DNA from: Actinophytocola sp045807065
GTDB lineage: Bacteria; Actinomycetota; Actinomycetes; Mycobacteriales; Pseudonocardiaceae
Assembly: GCF_045807065.1 (NCBI RefSeq)
Contig: NZ_JBJMIE010000610.1
Location: 1-10,708, forward strand
Reading direction: 5' to 3'
DNA: 10,708 nt
Shown here one piece after another: positions 1 through 8,488 of this stretch (position 1 is the first letter of the stretch; each line of letters begins with the position of its first letter). A program made the position numbers and the translations under genes. The notes below the pieces were generated by a model. That model was given only the letters and a program-made list of their open reading frames with translations. It searched no databases and had not been told where the DNA came from.

Positions 1-676
1 CGTAGCAGGCCTGCGCCGGGCCGTTCGCGCAGTTGAGCCGCTCCTGCCAGAACGAGATGACGACGTAGGTCGCCAGCACCATCGCCGCCGAGCCGCCGGC
101 CAGGCCGTCGAGGCCGTCGGTGAAGTTCACCGCGTTCGACCAGCCGGACACCAGCAGGTAGCAGAAGATGATGAACCCGATCGTGCCGAACGAGATGTAG
201 TCGATGTCGCGCACGAACGACAGGCGGACGGACGCGGGCGTCAGGGAGTGCTCGTCGGCGAAGTTGACCGCGAGGACCGCGAACGCGATGGCGATGACCA
301 GCTGACCGACCAGCTTGGCGGTCTTGTTGAGGCCGAGGTTGCGTTGCTTGCGGATCTTGATGAAGTCGTCGAGGAAGCCGACCAGCCCGAGACCGACGGC
401 GAGGAACAGCACCAGCAGCCCGGACGAGGTCGGCGACTCGCTGTCGTTGGAGGCGACCGAGGTGATCAGGTGGGCGACGGCGTAGCCGACCACCATGGCG
501 ACGAGGATGGCGACGCCACCCATCGTCGGGGTGCCGCGCTTGGACTGGTGGCCCTGCGGCCCCTCCTCGCGGATCTCCTGCCCGAAGCCCTGCCGGGAGA
601 ACACCCGGACCAGGTACGGGGTGAACATGATCGAGACGATCAGGGCGATCGCGGCCGCGACCAGGATGCCGATCAC
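1..676 (-). CDS. mraY: MraY, phospho-MurNAc-pentapeptide transferase (3' part cut off by window edge)
   Basis: Integral membrane enzyme that moves phospho-MurNAc-pentapeptide from UDP to undecaprenyl phosphate, giving lipid I on the inner face of the membrane. The 225 visible residues run from a GTG start (VIGILVAAAIALIV) and include the first membrane helix, the early cytoplasmic segment QGHQSKRGTPTMGG (41-54), the paired aspartates in GFLDDFIKI (DD at 103-104) and the second signature NAVNFTDGLDGLA (181-193). These are the hallmark MraY motifs. The remaining third or so of the protein lies beyond base 1. The start GTG overlaps the murF stop as GTGA, so translation is probably coupled to murF. 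Product and frame are secure; only the 3' end is missing. Confidence 0.96.
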   Translation of the reverse strand, partial: MIGILVAAAIALIVSIMFTPYLVRVFSRQGFGQEIREEGPQGHQSKRGTPTMGGVAILVAMVVGYAVAHLITSVASNDSESPTSSGLLVLFLAVGLGLVGFLDDFIKIRKQRNLGLNKTAKLVGQLVIAIAFAVLAVNFADEHSLTPASVRLSFVRDIDYISFGTIGFIIFCYLLVSGWSNAVNFTDGLDGLAGGSAAMVLATYVVISFWQERLNCANGPAQACY

Positions 677-2118
677 GCGCGGCTCCCCAGCAGGGCGTCG
701 ACGACGCGCCAGAGGCCGATCGCGTTCGACGCCTTGACCAGCACGACGTCCCCGGGACGCAGCTCGGTGTCCAGCAGCGCGACGGCCGCTTCCACATCCG
801 GCACCAGCACCTGCTCCTCTCCTGTCTCAGACCCCTCGAGCCGGGCGCCGTGCTGGATGGCGCCGGCCTGCTCACCCACCACCACCAGACGGTCGACGCC
901 CAGGCGGGCCACGAGCCGTCCGATCTCCTCGTGCGCTCCGGCGTGGTTGTCGCCGAGTTCGGCCATCACACCGAGCACCGCCCACGTCCGGCGCTCGTGT
1001 CGTGACCCGGCCATACTGGCAAGCGTGCGGATGGCGGCCGCCATCGACTCCGGGTTCGCGTTGTAGGAGTCGTTGACGATCGTCACGCCGTCGTCGCGGG
1101 TGGTGACCTCCATGCGGCGGCCGGACCGCCGCTTCGCGCTGGTCAGCGCGGTCGCGATGGCCGCGGGCGACGCCCCCAGCTCCAGCGCCACGGCGGCCGC
1201 GGACAACGCGTTGCCGACGTGGTGCTCCCCGTGCAGCCCGAGGGTGACCGACGCCTCTCCGCGTGGCGTGACCAGCCGGAAGCTCGCCCTGGCCTGCTCG
1301 TCGAGCACGACGTCCTCGGCCCGGATCTCCCGCCCGGCGCCGACGAACAGCACCCGCGCCTTGGCCCGCTGCGCCATCCCCCGCACGAGCGGGTCGTCGC
1401 CGTTGAGCACCACGGCGTCCGTCGCGGCCTCGGCCAGCTCCCCCTTGGCCTGCGCGATCCCCTCCCGGGAGCCGAACTCCCCGAGGTGCGCCGACCCCAC
1501 GTTGAGCACGACCCCGATGGTGGGCGGCGCGATCTCGCAGAGGGCGCGGATGTGGCCGGGCCCGCGCGCGGACAGCTCGAGGACGAGGTGCCGGGTGTGC
1601 TCGTCGGCCCGCAGGACGGTCCAGGGGTGACCCAGCTCGTTGTTGAAGGAGCCGGGCGGGGCGACGGTGGGGCCGAGCGGCTCGAGCACCTGGCTGATGA
1701 GGTCCTTGGTGGAGGTCTTGCCGGACGAGCCGGTCACCCCCACGACGGTGAGGTCGGGCAGCCGGTCGACGACGGCACGGGCGAGGGCACCCAGCCCGGC
1801 GAGCACCGCGGCGCCGGACCCGTCCGTGTCACCGGCGAGCACGTAGGCCCGGCCGGGCGCGGTGCCGACCGGCGGCACGATCACCGCGGGCGCGTCCACC
1901 TCCCGGGCGGCGAGCACCCCGACGGCCCCCTTCTCGACAGCGGCGGCGGCGAAGTCGTGCCCGTCGACCCGCTCCCCCGGCACGGCGACGAACAACCCAC
2001 CGGCGGCCACCTGCCGCGAGTCGAACTCGACGGACCCGGTGACGGTCTCCGCACCGGTGGCGTTGTGCAACCGCCCCCCGGTGACCGCAGCGATCTGGCC
2101 CAGCGTCAGGGGAATCAT
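673..2118 (-). CDS. murF: MurF, UDP-MurNAc-tripeptide--D-alanyl-D-alanine ligase
   Basis: Cytoplasmic ATP-dependent Mur ligase that adds D-Ala-D-Ala to UDP-MurNAc-tripeptide. The ATG at 2118 gives 481 residues, normal for the family. In order: an N-terminal UDP-substrate domain with EFDSRQV (31-37) and GLFVAVPG (41-48); the ATP loop GVTGSSGKTSTKD (127-139); NNELGHPWT (159-167); HLGEFGS (221-227); HHVGNALSAAAVA (299-311); and the MurF-typical NDSYNANPESM (349-359) in the C-terminal domain. The frame stays open 18 codons further upstream, but the ATG at 2118 has GGAGG six bases before it and the family-like beginning MIPLTLGQIAAVTGG, so it is preferred. It sits 106 bp after murE and overlaps mraY by 4 bp, in standard dcw gene order. 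Confidence 0.96.
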   Translation of the reverse strand: MIPLTLGQIAAVTGGRLHNATGAETVTGSVEFDSRQVAAGGLFVAVPGERVDGHDFAAAAVEKGAVGVLAAREVDAPAVIVPPVGTAPGRAYVLAGDTDGSGAAVLAGLGALARAVVDRLPDLTVVGVTGSSGKTSTKDLISQVLEPLGPTVAPPGSFNNELGHPWTVLRADEHTRHLVLELSARGPGHIRALCEIAPPTIGVVLNVGSAHLGEFGSREGIAQAKGELAEAATDAVVLNGDDPLVRGMAQRAKARVLFVGAGREIRAEDVVLDEQARASFRLVTPRGEASVTLGLHGEHHVGNALSAAAVALELGASPAAIATALTSAKRRSGRRMEVTTRDDGVTIVNDSYNANPESMAAAIRTLASMAGSRHERRTWAVLGVMAELGDNHAGAHEEIGRLVARLGVDRLVVVGEQAGAIQHGARLEGSETGEEQVLVPDVEAAVALLDTELRPGDVVLVKASNAIGLWRVVDALLGSRA

Positions 2119-2124
2119 CGCCCG

Positions 2125-2129
2125 CCTCC
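2125..2129 (-). promoter_or_regulatory. murF ribosome binding site
   Basis: On the minus strand GGAGG lies six bases before the ATG at 2118. It decides the murF start against the upstream in-frame codons, which have no such site. Confidence 0.7.
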
Positions 2130-2135
2130 GCTCAC

Positions 2136-2160
2136 CCGGTTGAAGGGTCCTTTCGACCGG
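2136..2160. repeat. 25-bp near-perfect palindrome in the murE-murF gap
   Basis: Arms of 12 bases (2136-2147 and 2149-2160) match at 10 of 12 positions around a single central base; the outer five are CCGGT/ACCGG and the inner part is GAAGGG/CCTTTC. In plus-strand RNA both mismatches would be G-U pairs; in the murE-murF sense strand they are A/C mismatches. There is no U-tract and almost no loop, so a protein-binding or dispersed repeat element is more likely than a terminator. It lies just upstream of the murF ribosome binding site. A second small hairpin (CACCG/CGGTG, 2196-2212) sits nearer the murE stop. Confidence 0.5.
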
Positions 2161-2224
2161 GCCGGAGGGCACCCGGTTCCCGAGCTGGTCGAGGGCACCG
2201 ACAATTCCGGTGCGTCGCGCCGGA

Positions 2225-3772
2225 TCATGAGGTCTCCTCCTGCAGGCGCGCGTAGATGGCCGCCCGCAGCTCGTCGTGGTCGGAGAACGGGTGCACCACG
2301 CCGTTGGTCTCCTGGCCCGTCTCGTGGCCCTTGCCCGCGATGACCACGACGTCGCCCTGGCGTGCGCGGTTCACCGCCTCCGTGATCGCGGTGCGGCGGT
2401 CGCCGATGTCGAGGATCTCGCCGCGCGCGCCCGGGGGGACGGCCTCGGCGCCCGCCCGCACGGCGGCCCGGATCGTCGCCGGGTCCTCGGTGCGGGGGTT
2501 GTCGTCGGTGACGATCAGCAGTTCGCTGCGCCGCGCGGCCGCCTCGCCCATCATCGGCCGCTTCTCCACGTCCCGGTCACCGCCGCAGCCAAGCACGACG
2601 ATCACCCGGCCGGCCGCGCGGGCCCGCATCGCGTCGAGGGCCTGTGCGACCGCGGCCGGCTTGTGGGCGTAGTCGACGACGGCCGTGAAGTCCTGGCCGA
2701 CCGCGACCCGTTCCATCCGGCCCGGCACGGCCACCGTGGCGAGTCCGGCGGCGATGTCCGCCGGGTCGACGCCCACCGTGTGCAGGCACGCCGCCGCGAG
2801 CAACGCGTTCGCGACGTTGAACTCGCCCGGCATCGGCAGCGTCACCGGCAGCTCGAGCCCGCCGGGGCCGTGCATGACGAACGCCTGCTCACCGGTGTTC
2901 GACGTGGTCAGCGCGCTCGCGGTCCAGTCGGCGGCCCCCTCGGTGGCGACGGTGATGGTCCGCGGCGTGACCAGCCGCCGCCCCCACTCGCCGTCGACGC
3001 ACACGACCTCGCTCGTGGACCGGCCGTCGAACAGGAGCGCCTTGGCCTGGAAGTAGTCCTCCATGTCCGGGTGGAAGTCCAGGTGGTCCCGCGACAGGTT
3101 GGTGAACGCGCCGGTGCGGAACCGCGTGCCGTTGACGCGCCCGAGCGCGAGCGCGTGGCTGGAGACCTCCATCGGCACGTGCGTGACCCCGCGTTCGACC
3201 ATCACCGCGAGCAGCGCCTGCAGGTCGGGTGCCTCCGGCGTGGTGAACGCGCTGGCCAGCCGCTCCCCGGCGATGCGGGTCTCCACGGTGCCGACCAGCC
3301 CGGTGGTCGTCCCGGCGGCCCGGAGCCCGGCGTCGACCATGTAGGTGGTGGTGGTCTTGCCGGTCGTGCCGGTCACCCCGAGCACGGCGAGCCGCAGCGA
3401 CGGCTCCCCGTAGATCCACGCGGCGACCGTCCCGAGCAGCTGCCGCGGGTCGTCGTGCACGAGGACGGGCACGTCCCGCAGCGCCGGCCGCGCAGCCCCG
3501 GCCTCGTCGGTCAGCACCGCGACCGCCCCGGCCCGGACGGCGTCGGCGGCGAAGTCGGCCCCGTGCGCCCGAGCACCGGGCAACGCGGCGAAGAGGTCCC
3601 CGGGCAGCACGTGCTGCGCACGCAGCGTGACCCCCGTGACGGCGGGCGCCGGCGTCGGCAGCCGGAGCGCACGCGCGTCCGCCCGCGCCACCAACGTGGT
3701 GAGCGGGACCGGCGTGATCCTGGTGGGGCGAGGCGGTGCCGTCACGGCCTTGCCAACGAGCTTGGCGGGCAC
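2225..3772 (-). CDS. murE: MurE, UDP-MurNAc-tripeptide synthetase (meso-diaminopimelate adding)
   Basis: Cytoplasmic Mur ligase adding the third stem-peptide residue to UDP-MurNAc-L-Ala-D-Glu. From the GTG at 3772 it has 515 residues: N-terminal domain with VTGVTLRAQHVLPGDLFAALPG (45-66); ATP loop GVTGTTGKTTTT (132-143); HVPMEVSSHALALGR (198-212); TNLSRDHLDFH (224-234) and YFQAKALLF (240-248), whose Lys244 fits the carbamylated lysine position; C-terminal domain with LGCGGDRD (394-401), DDNPRTEDP (423-431) and IAGKGHE (478-484). DNPR is the established motif for choosing meso-diaminopimelate rather than lysine. The start is uncertain: GTG 3772 lies 8 bases after a TAnnnT hexamer and could be leaderless; GTG 3745 (506 residues, VTAPPRPTRI) has only a badly spaced AAGG. 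The frame stays open far upstream inside the rhomboid gene, but that part is not MurE-like. Function is certain, start about even. Confidence 0.95.
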   Translation of the reverse strand: MPAKLVGKAVTAPPRPTRITPVPLTTLVARADARALRLPTPAPAVTGVTLRAQHVLPGDLFAALPGARAHGADFAADAVRAGAVAVLTDEAGAARPALRDVPVLVHDDPRQLLGTVAAWIYGEPSLRLAVLGVTGTTGKTTTTYMVDAGLRAAGTTTGLVGTVETRIAGERLASAFTTPEAPDLQALLAVMVERGVTHVPMEVSSHALALGRVNGTRFRTGAFTNLSRDHLDFHPDMEDYFQAKALLFDGRSTSEVVCVDGEWGRRLVTPRTITVATEGAADWTASALTTSNTGEQAFVMHGPGGLELPVTLPMPGEFNVANALLAAACLHTVGVDPADIAAGLATVAVPGRMERVAVGQDFTAVVDYAHKPAAVAQALDAMRARAAGRVIVVLGCGGDRDVEKRPMMGEAAARRSELLIVTDDNPRTEDPATIRAAVRAGAEAVPPGARGEILDIGDRRTAITEAVNRARQGDVVVIAGKGHETGQETNGVVHPFSDHDELRAAIYARLQEETS

Positions 3773-3780
3773 GTCGCGGA

Positions 3781-3808
3781 AGGTTACCTGCGCACGGAGG
3801 GCGATCAA
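3781..3808 (-). promoter_or_regulatory. Candidate murE promoter
   Basis: On the minus strand TTGATC (3808-3803) is followed after 16 bases by TAACCT (3786-3781), which fits the actinobacterial TAnnnT pattern. A start site about 7 bases on would fall at 3774-3772, at the GTG codon itself, so a leaderless or very short-leader murE mRNA is possible. The match to consensus is partial, so this is a candidate only. Confidence 0.4.
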
Positions 3809-3853
3809 GAACACCCTGGTGCGCCCGGCGTCGTCGCGTTCGGCTAGTGACCG

Positions 3854-3877
3854 GGTCGCGCCGCGACGGCGCCGACC
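3854..3877 (-). terminator. Strong hairpin after the rhomboid gene, probable terminator
   Basis: The minus strand can fold GGTCG-G-CGCCG / CGGCGCGACC, a ten-pair stem with one bulged G and a TCG loop, starting 12 bases after the rhomboid stop. There is no U-tract, which is common for GC-rich actinomycete terminators. Its position between rhomboid and the candidate murE promoter suggests the two are separate transcription units. Confidence 0.5.
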
Positions 3878-3888
3878 TCGCGCCGCTC

Positions 3889-4557
3889 CTAGACGGCCGG
3901 CGGCAGTCCCGGCAGGGATTCGGCGGCGGTGGCGGGCTTCCTCCTCGGCGTCCGCACGACCAGCGCGGCGACCACCCCGCCGACCAACCCGGAGACGTGC
4001 CCCTGCCAGGACACGCCGGTGACCCCGATGCCCACCGCACTCCACATGTAGGACCCGTAGGCGATGGCGATGCCGATGGAGACCAACACGTCGGCGGGCC
4101 GCCGCTCGACCAGGCCGCGCAGCAGGAGGTAGCTGAAGTACCCGAACACCACGCCGCTGGCCCCGATCGTCACCGTGCCGGGCGGCGAGGTGAGCCAGAT
4201 CCCCATCCCCCCGACGACGATCACCACCAGCGTCATCCACAGGAACCGCCTGGGGCTGGGGATGGCCGCGATGAGCCCCAGGCTGAACAACGGCAGGGCG
4301 TTGGACATCAGGTGCTCGAGGTTCCCGTGCACGAACGGCGCGGTCAGGATGTTGACCAGGCTGCCGGGGTTCCGCGACAGGATGCCCCCGGACTGCGTCA
4401 ACGCGCGCCCGGTGGCCGCGTTGATCAGCTCGACGACCCACAGGATCGCCAGGAAGCCGACGTTCAACGCCGCGGCCCGCCCCAGCGGGCTCGCCAGCGA
4501 CCCGTCGTCCTCGGCAGGCGGCGGCGATGGTGTCGGAAGGCCGGGCAAGGTGCTCAC
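3889..4557 (-). CDS. Rhomboid-family intramembrane serine protease
   Basis: Membrane protease expected to cut transmembrane segments of substrate proteins; its substrate cannot be told from sequence. The 222 residues start with a Pro-rich soluble N-terminus (1-25), followed by about six hydrophobic segments. Diagnostic motifs: HGNLEHLMSN (77-86) in the second helix; GASG (132-135) with nucleophile Ser134; and His187 in SWQGHVSGLVGG (183-194) with the GxxG packing pattern. Both catalytic residues are present, so it should be active. The C-terminus is a short basic tail (VRTPRRKP). The GTG start overlaps the TetR stop (GTGA, 4554-4557), implying translational coupling with the regulator gene. 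It lies next to the mur genes but a hairpin follows its stop, so a role in wall synthesis is not implied by position alone. Confidence 0.9.
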   Translation of the reverse strand: MSTLPGLPTPSPPPAEDDGSLASPLGRAAALNVGFLAILWVVELINAATGRALTQSGGILSRNPGSLVNILTAPFVHGNLEHLMSNALPLFSLGLIAAIPSPRRFLWMTLVVIVVGGMGIWLTSPPGTVTIGASGVVFGYFSYLLLRGLVERRPADVLVSIGIAIAYGSYMWSAVGIGVTGVSWQGHVSGLVGGVVAALVVRTPRRKPATAAESLPGLPPAV

Positions 4558-5363
4558 GAATCCTGAGTATCACATCCCATCGCCCCACCGAGCCGAGCTT
4601 CTATCCCGTCCAGCAACGCCACCAACCCCGCGTGGAACGCCTCGACGGCCGCCCGCTCCTGGTACGGCACGGTCTCGTCGGTCATCTCGTACGCCCCGGC
4701 CTCGGCGAGCTTCGCCACCATGGGGAACCGCGCCGCGAAGTCCGGTGCCATCTCCGTCAACAGCGCGGACCGGTCGACCCACCAGTCCTCGTCGCTGGTC
4801 CCGGTGACCCGCGCCGCCGCCCGCGCCTCCGCGACCACCTGCGCCATCGCCCGCACGAGCTGGAACAGCGCGCCGGTGAGCCGCCGCACCTCGACCGTCG
4901 GCAGCCCCGTCTCGAACATGATCCGCAGGACGGTCTCCAGCACGACGTACTCGTTGGGCCCGAGCACCGGCCGCGCCTGCGACACCTGCAGCACCCACGG
5001 ATGCCGCAGGTAGAACTCCCACAGGTCCTCCGCCCAGGCGACCAGCGCCGTCCGCCACCCGCCGCCGAGGTCATAGCCGTGGTGCGCCTCGGCGATCACC
5101 GCGTCGTACATGAGGTCGACCAGCTCGCTCTTGCTCGGCACGTACGTGTAGAGCGCCATCCCCGTACGGCCGAACCGCTCGCCGACCGCCCGCATCGACA
5201 AGCCCGCCATGCCGTGTTCGTCGGCGACCTCGATGGCGGCGGCGACGATCGCGTCGACCGTCAGCCCCTGCTTCGGCCCGGGCCGCGCCTCCTCCGCGCC
5301 GGGCGCGCGCCAGAGCAGCGACATGGACCGGCGCGCGTCGCCCTGGCCGGCGAACACAACCAA
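4554..5363 (-). CDS. TetR-family transcriptional repressor with tetracycline-repressor-type C-terminal domain
   Basis: Probable local repressor of the divergent uvrA-like operon and of itself. From a TTG at 5363 it has 269 residues. An N-terminal helix-turn-helix covers about 37-83, with LTVDAIVAAAIEVADEHG (34-51), LSMRAVGERFGRTGMALYTYVPSKSEL (55-81) and LMYDAV. The rest is helical and resembles the TetR_C class (WRTALVAWAEDLWEFYLRHPWVL; later FHAGLVALLDGIEARL), which usually binds small drugs. The start is chosen because AAGGAG lies 8 bases before the TTG. An in-frame ATG at 5324 (MSLLWRAPG, 256 residues) has no ribosome site but matches how many relatives begin. Two copies of an inverted repeat lie in the 69-bp gap to the divergent gene, the classic autoregulated layout. 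The ligand is unknown. Confidence 0.9.
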   Translation of the reverse strand: MVVFAGQGDARRSMSLLWRAPGAEEARPGPKQGLTVDAIVAAAIEVADEHGMAGLSMRAVGERFGRTGMALYTYVPSKSELVDLMYDAVIAEAHHGYDLGGGWRTALVAWAEDLWEFYLRHPWVLQVSQARPVLGPNEYVVLETVLRIMFETGLPTVEVRRLTGALFQLVRAMAQVVAEARAAARVTGTSDEDWWVDRSALLTEMAPDFAARFPMVAKLAEAGAYEMTDETVPYQERAAVEAFHAGLVALLDGIEARLGGAMGCDTQDS

Positions 5364-5371
5364 GTTTGCAA

Positions 5372-5377
5372 CTCCTT
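5372..5377 (-). promoter_or_regulatory. TetR gene ribosome binding site
   Basis: Minus-strand AAGGAG is 8 bases before the TTG at 5363 and supports that unusual start over the ATG at 5324, which lacks any purine-rich site. It lies almost at the predicted transcript start, so the leader would be very short. Confidence 0.5.
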
Positions 5378-5388
5378 ATGCCGTAAAG
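5374..5388. promoter_or_regulatory. TetR operator copy 1
   Basis: Read on the minus strand this is CTTTA-CGGCA-TAAGG, an inverted repeat of two 5-base arms (4 of 5 paired) about a 5-base centre. A wider 14-base match to copy 2 in opposite orientation (TTATGnnGTAAAGT, 5376-5389) differs at only the two n positions. Binding by the adjacent TetR protein is inferred from layout. Confidence 0.6.
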
Positions 5389-5414
5389 TACGGTGCTCAC
5401 GAATCACTTTACAA
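5385..5414 (-). promoter_or_regulatory. Divergent promoter of the TetR gene
   Basis: Minus-strand TTGTAA (5414-5409), an 18-base spacer and TACTTT (5390-5385) form a promoter that interleaves with the plus-strand one. Each promoter touches both operator copies, so a bound repressor could silence both directions. Confidence 0.5.
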
Positions 5415-5421
5415 CATAAAG
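5407..5421. promoter_or_regulatory. TetR operator copy 2
   Basis: CTTTA-CAACA-TAAAG is a perfect 5+5 inverted repeat with a 5-base centre. Its centre is 33 bp from copy 1, about three helical turns, which would place two repressor dimers on the same DNA face. It overlaps the minus-strand -35 hexamer and the 5' leader of the plus-strand gene. Confidence 0.6.
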
Positions 5422-5432
5422 AGAGAGGCGGC

Positions 5433-7693
<2,261 letters not shown>

Positions 7694-7697
<4 letters not shown>

Positions 7698-8485
7698 CGG
7701 ACCTGGTCGCACTGGTGACGGTGGTGTCGGTGGCACGGCTGACCCCGCGCATGACGCGGGTGACGTTCACCGGCGAGGGCCTGTCGGCGCTGGAACGCTG
7801 GCCGGACCAGCAGCTCAAGCTCCTGTTCCCGCCGCCGGGCCGCGACCTGGTGCTGCCCGACGCCCCCGCGGAGGGCGACGGCATGAGCTGGTACCTGGCC
7901 TACCAGGCGATGCCGGCGGAGGACCGGCCGATCATGCGCAGCTTCACGGTCCGTGCCCTGACCGACGGTCACCTGGTCGTCGACTTCGTGCGGCACGACC
8001 ACGGCGGCCCGGCAACGCGCTGGGCACTGGCCGCCCGCCCGGGTGACACCCTGGCGAGGTACGGCCCGGCCGAGATCTACAAGCAGGACCTGCGTCTGGA
8101 CGCCGACTGGGTCCTGCTGGCCGGCGACGAGACCGCGCTGCCGGCGGTGGGTTCCCTCCTGCCGCTGCCGAACGCGACCGTGCTGGTGGAGGTCGCCGAC
8201 GAGGCGGAGGAGCAGGACCTGCCCGGCGTGACGTGGCTGCACAGGAGCGAGGGCCGGCGCCTGACCGCCGCCGTGGCGGACCTGGCGCTGCCGGCGGGCG
8301 ACGGCTTCGCCTGGCTGGCAGGCGAAGCCGCCATGGTCCGCACCCTGCGCCGCACGCTGGTGGCCAAGGGCGTCCCGAAACACGCGATCAACTTCACCGG
8401 CTACTGGCGCGCCCGCCTGTCCCAGGACGACGCCCCGACGGAGGCGGACATGGCCGACATCCAGGAACGCATGGCGAGCGGCTAG
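7694..8485 (+). CDS. Siderophore-interacting-type FAD-binding reductase (SIP family)
   Basis: A flavoprotein of the SIP/ViuB type, known for NAD(P)H-dependent reduction of ferric siderophores in the cytoplasm. The GTG start gives 263 residues, a normal length. N-terminal FAD-binding barrel: VARLTPRMTRVTFTGEGL (13-30) and the flavin motif RSFTVR (82-87), followed by HGGPATRWALAARPGD (103-118). C-terminal NAD(P)H-type domain: LLAGDETALPAVGSLL (141-156), AWLAGEAAMVRTLRR (206-220) and GYWR (236-239). The start GTG overlaps the UvrA-like stop (GTGA, 7694-7697), so it should be co-translated under TetR control. No siderophore genes are nearby; the pairing with a UvrA-like protein raises the possibility that the substrate is a quinone drug or another iron-binding compound, which is inference. 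Confidence 0.9.
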
Positions 8486-8488
8486 GAC

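Larger units (their letters stand above)
5366..5394 (+). promoter_or_regulatory. Promoter of the uvrA-like/flavoreductase operon
   Basis: TTGCAA (5366-5371), a 17-base spacer and TACGGT (5389-5394) give a plausible sigma-70-type promoter with a start near 5401. The first operator (5374-5388) fills its spacer and the second (5407-5421) covers the early transcribed region. The ribosome site is GAGAGAGG, ending 4 bases before the ATG at 5433. Confidence 0.5.

Noticed and set aside
2136..2160. Rho-independent terminator between murE and murF
   Set aside because: It has a single-base centre, no U-tract and mismatches on the sense strand, and termination inside this essential operon would be unexpected.
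1219..3847. Long plus-strand open frames opposite murF and murE
   Set aside because: They are antisense shadows of GC-rich genes with Arg/Pro/Gly/His-rich translations and no recognisable domain.
3773..4588. Upstream open extension of the murE frame (to 787 codons)
   Set aside because: It overlaps the clearly recognisable rhomboid gene in another frame and its translation is Arg/Gly/Ala-rich with no Mur-ligase similarity; high GC keeps stops rare.
4527..5432. N-terminal extension of the UvrA-like frame upstream of the ATG at 5433
   Set aside because: It runs antisense through the TetR gene and its control region; the ATG at 5433 has a ribosome site and begins the family-like IEVRGARENNL stretch.
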